A stretch of 62,803 bases of DNA from an uncultured Bacteroidota bacterium (GTDB lineage Bacteria; Bacteroidota; Bacteroidia; Chitinophagales; Chitinophagaceae). Of the stretch, positions 46,831 through 55,533 are shown one piece after another. A program made the position numbers and the translations under genes. The notes under the pieces are model-generated. The model had not been told where the DNA came from. It made no database searches and saw only the letters and a program-made list of their open reading frames with translations. How positions within the stretch are numbered: the stretch's first letter is position 1; every line of letters starts with the position of its first letter. The DNA lies in contig CAIUZK010000011.1 of NCBI GenBank assembly GCA_903903635.1, forward strand, positions 1 through 62,803, written 5' to 3'.

Positions 46831-47766
46831 CTAAATATGCTGCTTGAAATATTCCAATGTCCGTTTCAACCCTTCGTGCCTGTCTACCTTAGGCTCCCAA
46901 CCCAGTATATTCCGGGCTTTGGTAATATTCGGCTGGCGCTGCCTAGGGTCGTCCTGAGGGAGTGGTTCAAAAACTATTTTCGATTTTGAACCTGTCAGTT
47001 CAAGCACCTCATTTGCAAACTCCAGAAGTGTTATTTCAGAAGGATTGCCAATATTAACAGGTCTGCTGTAGTCACTCAGTAATAAGCGATAAATACCTTC
47101 TACCAAATCATCTACATAGCAGAAAGAGCGGGTCTGAGAACCGTCTCCGTATACTGTAATATCTTCTCCCCTCAGCGCCTGGCTCATAAATGTAGGCAAT
47201 GCACGGCCATCATCGAGTCGCATCCTTGGGCCATAAGTATTGAATATCCTGATGATGCGGGTTTCTACCTGATGAAAAGTATGGTAAGCCATCGTTATGC
47301 TTTCCATAAAGCGCTTAGCTTCATCATAAACACCACGCGGGCCAACCGGATTTACATTACCCCAATATTCCTCGGTTTGAGGATGTTCCAACGGATCTCC
47401 ATATACCTCGGAAGTAGATGCAACCAGTATTCTGGCACCTTTAGACTTGGCTAAACCGAGTAAATTATGCGTTCCCAATGCGCCAACTTTCAAAGTCTGG
47501 ATCGGCATTTTAAGGTAATCGATCGGACTTGCGGGTGAAGCAAAATGAAGGATATAATCTATATTGCCGGGAACATGCACAAACTTCGTAACATCGTGAT
47601 GGTAAAACTGAAATTCTTTTACCGGGAAAAGATGCTCTATGTTCTTGATATTCCCTGTCAGCAGGTTATCCATGCCAATGACCTCGTACCCTTCTTTAAT
47701 AAAACGGTCGCACAAATGTGACCCAAGGAAACCTGCTGCACCGGTAATCAATATTCTTTTTGCCAT
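46831..47766 (-). CDS. UDP-glucuronate decarboxylase (UDP-xylose synthase), SDR family
   Basis: 311 residues; converts UDP-glucuronate to UDP-xylose with bound NAD. The Rossmann motif is GAAGFLG (9-15), the catalytic set is STSEVYG (117-123) and YDEAK (Y147, K151). The UXS hallmarks [11 protein letters not shown] (74-84), [13 protein letters not shown] and [15 protein letters not shown] are all present. The gene follows ugd on the same strand after a 105-base gap, so the two together turn UDP-glucose into UDP-xylose. This could supply xylose units for an exopolysaccharide or for glycosylation. Confidence 0.93.
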   Translation of the reverse strand: MAKRILITGAAGFLGSHLCDRFIKEGYEVIGMDNLLTGNIKNIEHLFPVKEFQFYHHDVTKFVHVPGNIDYILHFASPASPIDYLKMPIQTLKVGALGTHNLLGLAKSKGARILVASTSEVYGDPLEHPQTEEYWGNVNPVGPRGVYDEAKRFMESITMAYHTFHQVETRIIRIFNTYGPRMRLDDGRALPTFMSQALRGEDITVYGDGSQTRSFCYVDDLVEGIYRLLLSDYSRPVNIGNPSEITLLEFANEVLELTGSKSKIVFEPLPQDDPRQRQPNITKARNILGWEPKVDRHEGLKRTLEYFKQHI

Positions 47767-47772
47767 TGTATA

Positions 47773-47807
47773 GTATAAAGTATAAAGTATAAAGTCGTAT
47801 GTATAAA
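47773..47807 (+). repeat. GTATAAA 7-mer tandem repeat
   Basis: Three perfect head-to-tail copies of GTATAAA (47773-47793), one degenerate unit and a further perfect copy at 47801-47807. It lies in the 105-base gap between ugd and the decarboxylase gene, just upstream of the latter's start. Slippage here could change spacing of a promoter. Confidence 0.7.
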
Positions 47808-47871
47808 GAAATAAGTCAAAAGTAATCCAACAAACCCAAACTGCTCCTTCCTTACATGAAATTTAGTGATT

Positions 47872-49251
47872 CTAATCCAGCATGCCTCTGTCGCTCAATA
47901 ATGGATTATGAGGCATTTCCAACGTGTCATGTACCTGTGGATGTATCACCTTACGGCCGATACTTTCGTAGTAAAATCCAAGATCCTGCATTTTATCCAG
48001 TGAGTAAACGTTACGTCCGTCAAAAATCGCCGGGTGTATCAGCATATTGTCAATCCGGTCGAAATCAGGATTCCTGAATTCACTCCATTCCGTTACTACG
48101 ATCACAGCGCTTGCGCCCTCAACTGCATCATACTGATCGGCTGCATAATATATTTTATCGCCCATCAGTTGTCGCACATTATTCATTGCTTCAGGATCAA
48201 ATACACGCAACTTTGCACCGGCTTCAGTCAATTCCTTTATCAGCTCCAGCGCAGGTGCATCCCTGATATCATCGGTCTCAGGCTTAAATGCCAGTCCCCA
48301 GATCGCAAAAGTAAATCCGGTAAGATCACTGCCAAAGTAGTTCTTTACTTTCTTGCCCAATACCAGTTTCTGACGTTCATTCACCTTCATTACAGTATTC
48401 AGCAACTGAAAGTCATATTCCATATCCTGGGCAGTAAAAGCCAGCGCTTTTACATCTTTAGGGAAACAGCTTCCGCCATAACCTATGCCGGGGAAAAGGA
48501 ACCTTTTACCTATCCTGCTATCGCCACCTATGCCAATACGCACCCAGTCTACATTAGCCCCGGTTTTTTCGCATAAGTTGGCCATCTCATTCATAAACGA
48601 TATACGCATAGCCAGATAGCTGTTGGCAGCATACTTGGTCATTTCAGAGGAACGTTCATCCATAAAATAGATAGGATTTCCCTGTCTTACATATGGCTGG
48701 TACAACTCATCCATTACTTTTCTTGCCTTTTCACTTGAGGTACCTATCACTACCCTGTCTGGCTTGAGAAAATCCTCCACAGCCACCCCTTCACGCAGGA
48801 ACTCAGGGTTAGAAACCACATCAAACAAGGAGGGGTCAAGCTTCTGAACCAATACAGCATGCACTTTTTCGGCTGTACCAACCGGCACAGTGCTCTTATT
48901 TACGATAACTGTATATTTTGTAATCAGACTACTCAATGACTGAGCCACATCCAGCACATACTGAAGGTCGGCGCTGCCATCCTTGCCGGGAGGCGTGGGT
49001 AAAGCCAGGAAAACTACCCGTGCATTACTAATACCTTCACTGAGCGAAGTAGTGAAATGGATTCTCTTTTCTTTTATATTCCTTTCAAGCAGCACATCAA
49101 GACCTGGCTCATAAATTGGCGATTTCCCTTGTTTAAGTTGCTCTATTTTTCTTTCATCAATATCTATGCAGGTAACATTATTGCCAGTTTCGGCAAAACA
49201 GGTACCTGTTACCAGGCCTACATAGCCTGTTCCAATTATTGCTATTTGCAT
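47872..49251 (-). CDS. ugd: UDP-glucose 6-dehydrogenase
   Basis: 459 residues; oxidises UDP-glucose to UDP-glucuronate with two NAD. The N-terminal GTGYVGLVTG motif (7-16) binds NAD. The catalytic cysteine C262 is in GYGGSCFPKD. Further family motifs are FLALPTPPGKDG (80-91), NKSTVPVGTAE (118-128) and the C-terminal WGLAFKPETDDIRDAPAL. Length and order are those of Ugd/TuaD. It has its own -7 box at 49269-49276. The neighbours are the decarboxylase that uses its product and a divergent glycosyltransferase. Confidence 0.96.
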   Translation of the reverse strand: MQIAIIGTGYVGLVTGTCFAETGNNVTCIDIDERKIEQLKQGKSPIYEPGLDVLLERNIKEKRIHFTTSLSEGISNARVVFLALPTPPGKDGSADLQYVLDVAQSLSSLITKYTVIVNKSTVPVGTAEKVHAVLVQKLDPSLFDVVSNPEFLREGVAVEDFLKPDRVVIGTSSEKARKVMDELYQPYVRQGNPIYFMDERSSEMTKYAANSYLAMRISFMNEMANLCEKTGANVDWVRIGIGGDSRIGKRFLFPGIGYGGSCFPKDVKALAFTAQDMEYDFQLLNTVMKVNERQKLVLGKKVKNYFGSDLTGFTFAIWGLAFKPETDDIRDAPALELIKELTEAGAKLRVFDPEAMNNVRQLMGDKIYYAADQYDAVEGASAVIVVTEWSEFRNPDFDRIDNMLIHPAIFDGRNVYSLDKMQDLGFYYESIGRKVIHPQVHDTLEMPHNPLLSDRGMLD

Positions 49252-49268
49252 TCTTTAAAATTAGGGTG

Positions 49269-49276
49269 CAAAAGTA
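49269..49276 (-). promoter_or_regulatory. ugd -7 promoter box
   Basis: TACTTTTG on the minus strand, a perfect TAnnTTTG box, 17 bases before the ugd ATG. Confidence 0.6.
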
Positions 49277-49515
49277 ATTAATATTTCCTTCAACCATCTC
49301 TAAATAATGCATAATATATTTTTCATTGTATTTTTTGCGACAACAAGGATATAGCCATTACTTAGGTAATTGCCAACTTCAGCTCCATCCAATATCCCAA
49401 TCAGGAAAAAAGCTTAAGTCAGCTACCGATTAGTTAAGAAATTAAATATGTGTATGCAGATTTTCTTTTCAATTCATCAATCGCATCATAATTACATCAT
49501 TTTGTCGTTATTACC

Positions 49516-49595
49516 CTGGACTTTCTAGCTAAGACTATCTACTTTAGACTTTCTACTGACTACTTTCCACTTTAGACTCTCTACTTTAGACTTTT
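49516..49595 (+). repeat. Low-complexity direct repeats in the ugd/glycosyltransferase divergent spacer
   Basis: CTACTTTAGACT occurs at 49539-49550 and 49581-49592, with a one-base variant CCACTTTAGACT at 49567-49578, among related TTTCTA/ACTTTCTA pieces. The remainder of 49252-49628 shows only the ugd promoter and AT-rich sequence; no gene was seen. Confidence 0.65.
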
Positions 49596-49628
49596 AATTA
49601 CCTTCGCAAACATTACTTTAACCAGAGG

Positions 49629-51578
49629 ATGAAGCTATCTGTAATTGTTGTTAACTATAATGTCAAGTACTTCCTTGAAGTATGCCTCAATTCCCTCTTC
49701 AGGGCATTGAAGGATATTGATGGAGAAGTTATCGTTATTGACAATAATTCTTCGGATAGCAGTTGCGAAATGGTCAGGGAGCGATTCCCAACGGCTGTTC
49801 TGATAGAAAATAAGGACAATAAAGGGTTTTCGAAGGCAAATAACCAGGGTGTAGCCATAGCCAAAGGCGAGTATATCCTGTTCCTCAACCCTGATACAGT
49901 TATGCCTGAGGACTTCTTTACCCGCACCCTCCCCTATCTTGATGCCCATCCTGAAGCCGGTGCGCTTGGGCCCAGGCTTATAGATGGTAAAGGACAATTT
50001 GCACCTGATTCTAAAAAATCATTCCCCTCTCTTTCTGTTGCATTGTTTAAGACACTGGGAATTAATAAGCTTTTTCCACGCTCGGCCTACTTCAATAAAT
50101 ATTATGCTGTACATATCGGGGAGCGGGAAACTTCTTCTGTTGATGTACTGTCGGGTTGCTGTATGATTGTGCGCCGATCGGCTATGGATATTGCCGGTGG
50201 TCCCTTCGATGAGGACTATTTTATGTACTGCGAGGATGTCGACCTTTCCTACCGTATTCAAAAAGCAGGTTTTAAAAATATTTACTTCCCTGAAGTCGAC
50301 CTGATTCATTATAAAGGAGAAAGTACCCGAAAAATGACTTTGTCGTATGTGCGCATATTCAATGAGGCGCTGGTGACATTCGTAAAGAAGCACTACACAA
50401 AAAAACAGGCCAACCTTTTTGTGCTTTTTATCAATATTGGCATTATACTCAGAGCTGTTCTCGGCACACTAAAGCGCGGCCTGAAAGTACTTCACATGCC
50501 TTTATTCGATGCCTTGATACTCCTGCTGACATTATGGGGAATAAAGAATTTCTGGGTACAGGAAGTGAAGAACATTATGCCAATACCACCTGCCTCCGTA
50601 TACGCTACATTCCCCGCATATATTGTCTTGTGGCTACTTTCGCTCTATGTAAACGGCGCTTATGACCAGCCCTACCGCGCGCTCAAGGTCACGAGGGGTA
50701 TGCTTATCGGCACGGTGGCAATCCTGGCCTATTACGGACTGCTGCCTCCTGAATACCGCTATTCTCGTGCCATCATCATCTTCACTGGTTTTGGAGGAAC
50801 GGTTGTTCTTCTTGGCTTACATGAGATCCTATACCGAATGGGCATTCTTAAGTTCATACCCTATGATAAACTGCCACGCAGAGCTATTATTGTAGCCAAC
50901 GAAAATGCATACCAGCAAACCGCCGCAATATTGCAGCAGGTAAACTATGCTCCTGAATTATCGGGCCGTGTTAGCCCAACAACTGAGAAAAAAGAAGCGC
51001 TGGCTACACTGCCCGAAATGAAGCAACTGTTGTTTACTACTGGAGTTAACGAAGTTATCTTCTGCATTAACGGGCTGACTTATAATAATGTATTTGAGCA
51101 GATGCAATTGTGCGGCAAAGACTATGAATACAAAATACACCTGCCCGGCAGCCAGAGTTTTGTTGGCAGCAACTCCAGCAGCACTTCGGGCGACCTGTAT
51201 ACACTGGACCGCCGGTTTAATCTTTCAGATTTTGCCAACGTACGAAACAAACGGATGCTGGATATAGCCTCCGCATTTTTGTTTATTATCCTGTTTCCTT
51301 TCTGCTTCTTTTTATTAAAAAAACCGGTCGGTTTTCTTATCAACTGCTTTAGAGTGCTGTCGGGCAAAATCACATGGATAGGATATGCAACAGGTGTAAA
51401 TCAGAAATACCTGCCGGCAATCCGTAAAGGCGCGCTACAACCTTACAACATACTGGAAGATTATGAGCCATCAACTGAAGTTAAAACCCAGATCAACATT
51501 ACTTATGCGCATAGTTATACCCCTGTAACAGATATTAACCTCTTGCTCAAGAACTTCAAATACCTAGGAGGTTTATGA
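49629..51578 (+). CDS. Membrane-bound family 2 glycosyltransferase with degenerate sugar-transferase-like C-terminus
   Basis: 649 residues. Residues 1-250 are a GT2 catalytic domain: VIVVNYNVKYFLEVCLNSL, DNNSSD (38-43), FLNPDT (85-90) as the DxD-type site and EDVDLSYR near 205, close to rhamnosyltransferase-like enzymes. Hydrophobic segments follow near 265-285, 293-312, 325-345, 352-372 and 380-400. A soluble part (about 425-530) resembles the nucleotide-binding-like middle region of polyprenyl sugar transferases (RRAIIVANENAYQQ). The end (NKRMLDIASAFLFIILFP, GKITWIGY) recalls a bacterial sugar-transferase domain that has lost its core. It lies divergent to ugd, consistent with cell-surface glycan assembly. 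Confidence 0.82.
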   Translation: MKLSVIVVNYNVKYFLEVCLNSLFRALKDIDGEVIVIDNNSSDSSCEMVRERFPTAVLIENKDNKGFSKANNQGVAIAKGEYILFLNPDTVMPEDFFTRTLPYLDAHPEAGALGPRLIDGKGQFAPDSKKSFPSLSVALFKTLGINKLFPRSAYFNKYYAVHIGERETSSVDVLSGCCMIVRRSAMDIAGGPFDEDYFMYCEDVDLSYRIQKAGFKNIYFPEVDLIHYKGESTRKMTLSYVRIFNEALVTFVKKHYTKKQANLFVLFINIGIILRAVLGTLKRGLKVLHMPLFDALILLLTLWGIKNFWVQEVKNIMPIPPASVYATFPAYIVLWLLSLYVNGAYDQPYRALKVTRGMLIGTVAILAYYGLLPPEYRYSRAIIIFTGFGGTVVLLGLHEILYRMGILKFIPYDKLPRRAIIVANENAYQQTAAILQQVNYAPELSGRVSPTTEKKEALATLPEMKQLLFTTGVNEVIFCINGLTYNNVFEQMQLCGKDYEYKIHLPGSQSFVGSNSSSTSGDLYTLDRRFNLSDFANVRNKRMLDIASAFLFIILFPFCFFLLKKPVGFLINCFRVLSGKITWIGYATGVNQKYLPAIRKGALQPYNILEDYEPSTEVKTQINITYAHSYTPVTDINLLLKNFKYLGGL

Positions 51579-51767
51579 CCTTAATTTGTTGTTTATTATT
51601 CCTTCCTGATAACAATAAACAAACTGACTGTCAAATCACATTTCGGGGATGATCAACGTCCCGGAATGCATTAAAATAGCCCGTTAGCAATTTGGAATAC
51701 TATTTATATAACTATTTCGATTAATTTCCTATGACATTAATCATGAAAATGTAGCGGAAAGGGGACT

Positions 51768-51775
51768 TACTTTTG
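51768..51775 (+). promoter_or_regulatory. -7 promoter box for the 136-aa protein gene
   Basis: TACTTTTG, a perfect TAnnTTTG box, 17 bases before the ATG at 51792. Confidence 0.55.
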
Positions 51776-51791
51776 TTAAAACATCTAAGCA

Positions 51792-52202
51792 ATGAACAAG
51801 ACAAGCAATTCAGATACTTTAAGCAAGGTAAGTATCACACACATGAATAATGCGCACAACGACTGGTTGCGTGCGCTGAATTTCTACAAAGATGAGTTGA
51901 AGATGCTTAACAACAGACTCACCGAGATAGCAAAGAAGAATACAGGTAAAGAAGTAATGATAGCTATTGAGCATTTTGAGAACCAACTCAGAATACAGGT
52001 TGAAAATATCCATTTGCTCGATCATGAGATAAAGGCTAATGTTAAGAAAGCCGCTCATGAAACAAAGGCTTCAGGCGCCGGCTATATTGATGGCATTTTG
52101 TTTACCCAGCACAATGAATTAGAAACAAAATTTATTACTGAAGAAAAGATCATAAACGAGTTGAGGCATTCTTTCAACCAGTTTGCCGCAGAGTGGATGT
52201 GA
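51792..52202 (+). CDS. Hypothetical helical (coiled-coil) protein
   Basis: 136 residues, no signal peptide or membrane segment. Almost entirely helical by composition, with heptad-like stretches (LRALNFYKDELKMLNNRLTE at about 26-45 and NQLRIQVENIHLLDHEIKAN at 65-85). It ends in a charged helix (EEKIINELRHSFNQFAAEWM). I do not recognise a family; small cytosolic proteins of this design are frequent in Chitinophagaceae. It has a good -7 box and is followed by a hairpin at 52273-52300 shared with the convergent cytochrome gene. Confidence 0.72.
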   Translation: MNKTSNSDTLSKVSITHMNNAHNDWLRALNFYKDELKMLNNRLTEIAKKNTGKEVMIAIEHFENQLRIQVENIHLLDHEIKANVKKAAHETKASGAGYIDGILFTQHNELETKFITEEKIINELRHSFNQFAAEWM

Positions 52203-52272
52203 TTTTTTTCAATCCTCAGTTGCCAGGTCATCATCTGTCCACTCAGCTTGCTTTTTAGTTCCGCCAATAGAT

Positions 52273-52300
52273 ATACTATGTTCTATGATGAACATAGTAT
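52273..52300. terminator. Hairpin between convergent genes
   Basis: Perfect 11-bp stem ATACTATGTTC / GAACATAGTAT around a 6-base loop TATGAT. It lacks a clear U-tract, so it may work as an RNA-stabilising or bidirectional stop element. Confidence 0.5.
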
Positions 52301-52326
52301 AATTGGATTGAAGTCCATCGGTTGTC

Positions 52327-53022
52327 CTAGTTATTTGGAGCGCCGGCTGCTACCCATTTGGTTATCTGGGCAATCTGGCAATCTGACAATTGTATTCCTC
52401 CCAGAGGCATCGCATTATATCCTGCTGTGTGTTTCACGTCTCCTATTAGCCTTCCGCTCACCGCAGCATTCTTTATACTGGCATAGTCGGCCAGACTACC
52501 ACCCAATGAACTTGCTGAATTATGACAGCCCAGGCAATTGAGTTGCATCATAGGCTGAATAGCGCCGCTGAAAGTATAAATTGTACTATCGCATGTATTT
52601 GCGCAAGCGCCGCTATCGGTAGCCCCGGCTATGATCCACCTCTTTATCAGATCCAGTTCTGTGGGAGTCAGGTCGGGAGATTGGATAGGCATATGCTGAA
52701 CACTAAAAGTGTGCATATCAACAGATTCCCAGATTTTACTCGCAGCAATATTACCCGGAACAATTCCTTTGCTGACAATATGCTTATAATTATCAAGCAA
52801 ATATCCCCCTGCTCCCCTATTGCCACTATGGCAGCCACTTTTGGCGCAATTGGAAATAAATATGGGCTGGATATCCCGTTCAAAACAGATTGACGGATCA
52901 TTGGTACGCTGACTTTCAGGCATCACATAGGGTGCGTGTACGCACGAATTCAATGTAATTGCTGCTGTACCAAAAAAAATAACCACTCCTGCCAGTACGC
53001 TTAATTTCCTGTTTATACCCAT
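52327..53022 (-). CDS. Cytochrome-c-like lipoprotein
   Basis: 231 residues from the ATG at 53022; the frame runs 19 codons further upstream. A lipoprotein signal ends in LNSC (Cys27). Two cytochrome-like heme sites are visible: CAKSGCH (a CX4CH form) in the N-terminal half and CLGCH (CX2CH) in the second half. Methionines that could be distal ligands occur in QHMPIQSPDLT and YNAMPLGG. The repeat of the layout (DIQPIF..NC / AIQPMMQLNC ... HMP / AMP) suggests duplicated cytochrome domains. Likely a periplasm-facing or surface electron carrier; no partner oxidase lies nearby. Confidence 0.82.
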   Translation of the reverse strand: MGINRKLSVLAGVVIFFGTAAITLNSCVHAPYVMPESQRTNDPSICFERDIQPIFISNCAKSGCHSGNRGAGGYLLDNYKHIVSKGIVPGNIAASKIWESVDMHTFSVQHMPIQSPDLTPTELDLIKRWIIAGATDSGACANTCDSTIYTFSGAIQPMMQLNCLGCHNSASSLGGSLADYASIKNAAVSGRLIGDVKHTAGYNAMPLGGIQLSDCQIAQITKWVAAGAPNN

Positions 53023-53253
53023 AACTATATTTCTACGCCAAATAACAGCAAATATTGTTCCATTGCTCTTAACAATCAATCATTTATGTTTTCATTAACT
53101 GAATTTCGAGGGAAAATCGTTGCTTATAAAAATATTTATTTTTTTACATGCCCAAGTTTCGGCATCATTTTATCGTCTATAGTATTTATTACGGAGTATA
53201 TACTAAATTGCTTATAATTCCGTTTCCCATAATGTACCTTAAACAATCATTTT

Positions 53254-54681
53254 ATGAAGAATTTTTCCATTCCCCGGTTACGCATCCTATGCCTTCTACT
53301 CACCTGCCTGTCATTTACCAATGTCAGGGCTACCCATCTTGTAGGCGATGATTTCACGTATAGGTATCTGGGTGACACCTCCTTTTATGGAAGCATCAGG
53401 CATATATATGAGATTACATTCAATTTGTATGAAGACTGTATGGGAGGAGAACCTGGAGCTATATATGGGGATAATCCTGCTTTTTTTGGGGTATATAATG
53501 GCACATCTCTGTATTCAGCCGATAGTGTTAGTTTCTCATCTTCGGTATCCATGCCTGTTTATTGCATGGGACCATGCGGTACCGGATTAGCCCCATTATG
53601 TGTACTCAAAAAAACATTTACAAAAGTTTACTTATTGCCTTCCAGCAGCACAGGTTATACTATCGTTTATCAGCGTTGTTGCAAGAACAACGCCCTTATC
53701 AATGTTATGGATCCTGGCGGTTCAGGTTCCACTTATTTCATAAAAATACCCCCCACTTCACTTGCTGCAACAAATAACAGCGCTGTTTTCAGTGATTATC
53801 CGCCATTGGAAATAGCCAGGGATTATTCATTTGCGTTTGACCACTCAGCCACCGATGCTGATGGCGACTCGCTGAGTTATGAATTATGTAATGCATTCAA
53901 TGGAGCAACCACAGATATTAAGCCATTTCCTCCTTTACCACCACCATACGCTCCAATTGACTATATGCCGCCACTTTCCTATTCCAATCCAATGACTTGT
54001 TCCGTAGATTTAGCTATTGATCCTGTTACCGGGTTACTCACAGGAACCCCAAATACCCTTGGCCATTACCTCATATCCATATGCTGCAATGAATGGCGTG
54101 GTGGAGTAATCATCAATACTGTAAGGAGAGAATTTGAATTTACTGTGGTTAATCTCTCCGGAAGCTATTACCATCCCTTTGCAGGAAATGATACAGCCAT
54201 TTATGTTGGTGATTCCATCCAATTCAATGCTACAAATGCATCTTCTTATTCCTGGACCCCATCCACTAACCTAACCAACAATTCCATTCCAAACCCGGTG
54301 GGACACTATCCTTCCCCTGGTTTGTTTACCTACATCCTTCACGGTGTAAGTGATACCGGAGGTTGCCTCGGCAACGACACCATAAATATCAATGTTGTTG
54401 AATACTCTGAATTTACCGCACCCGGCGCTTTCACACCCAATGGCGATGGACTCAATGATTATTTCCGGCCACTGGCCATAAAAAATGCTACGCTGATCAG
54501 CATGAAGATTTATGATACCAAATGGCGGTTGATACATACCGCCGAGACTCAGAACCCCATATGGGACGGAACCTATAATGGCACCAGGCTTGATGGCGGG
54601 TCTTATAATTACGAGCTCATTTACAAGGATAACAAAGGCAATATCAGGTCAAAAACAGGCACGGTGCTACTGATCAGGTAA
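53254..54681 (+). CDS. Surface protein with gliding-motility-type (CHU_C, T9SS type B) C-terminal domain
   Basis: 475 residues with a signal peptide (MKNFSIPRLRILCLLLTCLS). Residues 27-310 contain an extended region (THLVGDDFTYRYLGD, NPVTGLLTGTPN-like strands, HYLISICCNEWRGG) found in many large Bacteroidota adhesin-like proteins with the 'ATHLVG' start. An Ig/PKD-like domain follows (GNDTAIYVGDSIQFNATNA). The final 90 residues are the CHU_C domain (APGAFTPNGDGLNDYFRP, WDGTYNGTRLDGGSYNYELI, GTVLLIR end), the type B T9SS signal usually attached by PorP/SprF-type partners. No such partner is in this window. Confidence 0.85.
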   Translation: MKNFSIPRLRILCLLLTCLSFTNVRATHLVGDDFTYRYLGDTSFYGSIRHIYEITFNLYEDCMGGEPGAIYGDNPAFFGVYNGTSLYSADSVSFSSSVSMPVYCMGPCGTGLAPLCVLKKTFTKVYLLPSSSTGYTIVYQRCCKNNALINVMDPGGSGSTYFIKIPPTSLAATNNSAVFSDYPPLEIARDYSFAFDHSATDADGDSLSYELCNAFNGATTDIKPFPPLPPPYAPIDYMPPLSYSNPMTCSVDLAIDPVTGLLTGTPNTLGHYLISICCNEWRGGVIINTVRREFEFTVVNLSGSYYHPFAGNDTAIYVGDSIQFNATNASSYSWTPSTNLTNNSIPNPVGHYPSPGLFTYILHGVSDTGGCLGNDTININVVEYSEFTAPGAFTPNGDGLNDYFRPLAIKNATLISMKIYDTKWRLIHTAETQNPIWDGTYNGTRLDGGSYNYELIYKDNKGNIRSKTGTVLLIR

Positions 54682-54695
54682 GTAATTCCGGCAAT

Positions 54696-54769
54696 GTAGA
54701 GTAGGCAAGGGGAATTTCATCTCAAGCCTCTCTCAGAACCGTACTTGACAATCTCTCATCATACGGCTC
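54696..54769 (-). ncRNA. Group II intron domains V and VI (remnant 3' end)
   Basis: On the minus strand 54769-54736 is a 34-nt domain V: GAGCCGTAT pairs with GTACGGTTC, with the inner stem GATGA-GAGA-TTGTC closed by a GNRA loop; the AGC catalytic triad is kept. Domain VI follows and the intron ends at CCTACTCTAC (54696). The 5' part of the intron (domains I-III) is not seen upstream. Confidence 0.85.
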
Positions 54770-54772
54770 TTA

Positions 54773-55000
54773 TTATTCAGACCTTGCTACATCTATGCCC
54801 AATGAACAAATAGTTTGGGATTGGATTTTTGTAAATCCTCGTACCCAATTATATGCTTTTTTGAACCGGCCCTGTAACTTCTTGTACTTTTTACGCGCCC
54901 AACTGATTAATCGATATGTAACCGCTGTAAGTGTATGGTCAAGTTTACTTTTGTAATGCTGAATTTTCAAAAGCCGGCATATCGAAACAGTTAAATACAC
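54773..55000 (-). pseudogene. Group II intron reverse transcriptase/maturase, C-terminal fragment
   Basis: A 75-codon open frame whose middle matches the C-terminal maturase end of group II intron proteins: HTLTAVTYRLISWARKKYKK then GRFKKAYNWVRG (compare the usual W-x-x-x-KYKR and R-A-x-x-W patterns). It stops three bases before domain V, exactly where an intron protein encoded in domain IV should end. All polymerase domains are missing, so the intron was truncated at its 5' side. The frame stays open a little further upstream but without recognisable sequence. Confidence 0.75.
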
Positions 55001-55119
55001 ATCTAAAGCAACAGGCCAGGGTATTGAAACCGGGCATCTCTTTTCATGTGAGGATTGAAGATGATATACGTGGCGGCGGTCTATATTTTTAAAATCTATG
55101 GGTAGCTGGTAACGCGCTT

Positions 55120-55533
55120 ATGGATGATATAGATTATTTCTTACGCGCAATATGGCTTGAATGTTGCGGGCACATGAGTGCTTTTACAAACCCAAAAGAA
55201 AGGAAAAGGTATCCGATATTTGAAATGGAATCGGATGAGGGTGGAATTATGGAATCAAGTACCAAAGAAATACTAAAAAAAGACTTCAACCTAAAATATG
55301 ACTATGATTTTGGGAGCACCACATCACTTTTGCTAACGGTGATGGAGGTTTTCCCGGTAGAATGCCCCGCCGGGATAGAACTACTGAGCCGTAATAAACC
55401 CCTTGAAATCATGTGTGATCTATGCAGCAAAGAACCAGCGGCAGTATTGTGTACTACCTGTTATAATCCCAGCATATTTTGTGAAAAATGTGCTAAAAAG
55501 CATGCCGAAACCTGCGAGGATTTTGCCGATTAA
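55120..55533 (+). pseudogene. Zinc-binding hypothetical protein, truncated and with an in-frame stop
   Basis: The frame starts directly at DDIDYFLRAIWLECCGHMSA, which in related proteins lies in the middle, after an N-terminal zinc-binding part that is absent here. It continues through YDYDFGSTTSLLL and a Cys/His cluster (CDLCSKEPAAVLCTTCY, FCEKCAKKHAETC). A TAA at 55531-55533 interrupts it. Reading through gives STLPVVNSPRMGVCGYDG, the expected C-terminal tail with NSPRxGxCGY, in the same frame. So the gene lost its N-terminus and gained a nonsense codon near the end. Function of the family is unknown; the pRiA4b ORF-3-like YDFG motif is a distant similarity. Confidence 0.65.

Noticed and set aside
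47856-48576. Plus-strand frames inside ugd
   Set aside because: They lie opposite a complete, motif-bearing ugd gene.
52327-53022. CX4CH heme site considered as a novelty
   Set aside because: NCAKSGCH-type sites are frequent in Bacteroidota cytochrome-like lipoproteins; only worth a note in the gene entry.
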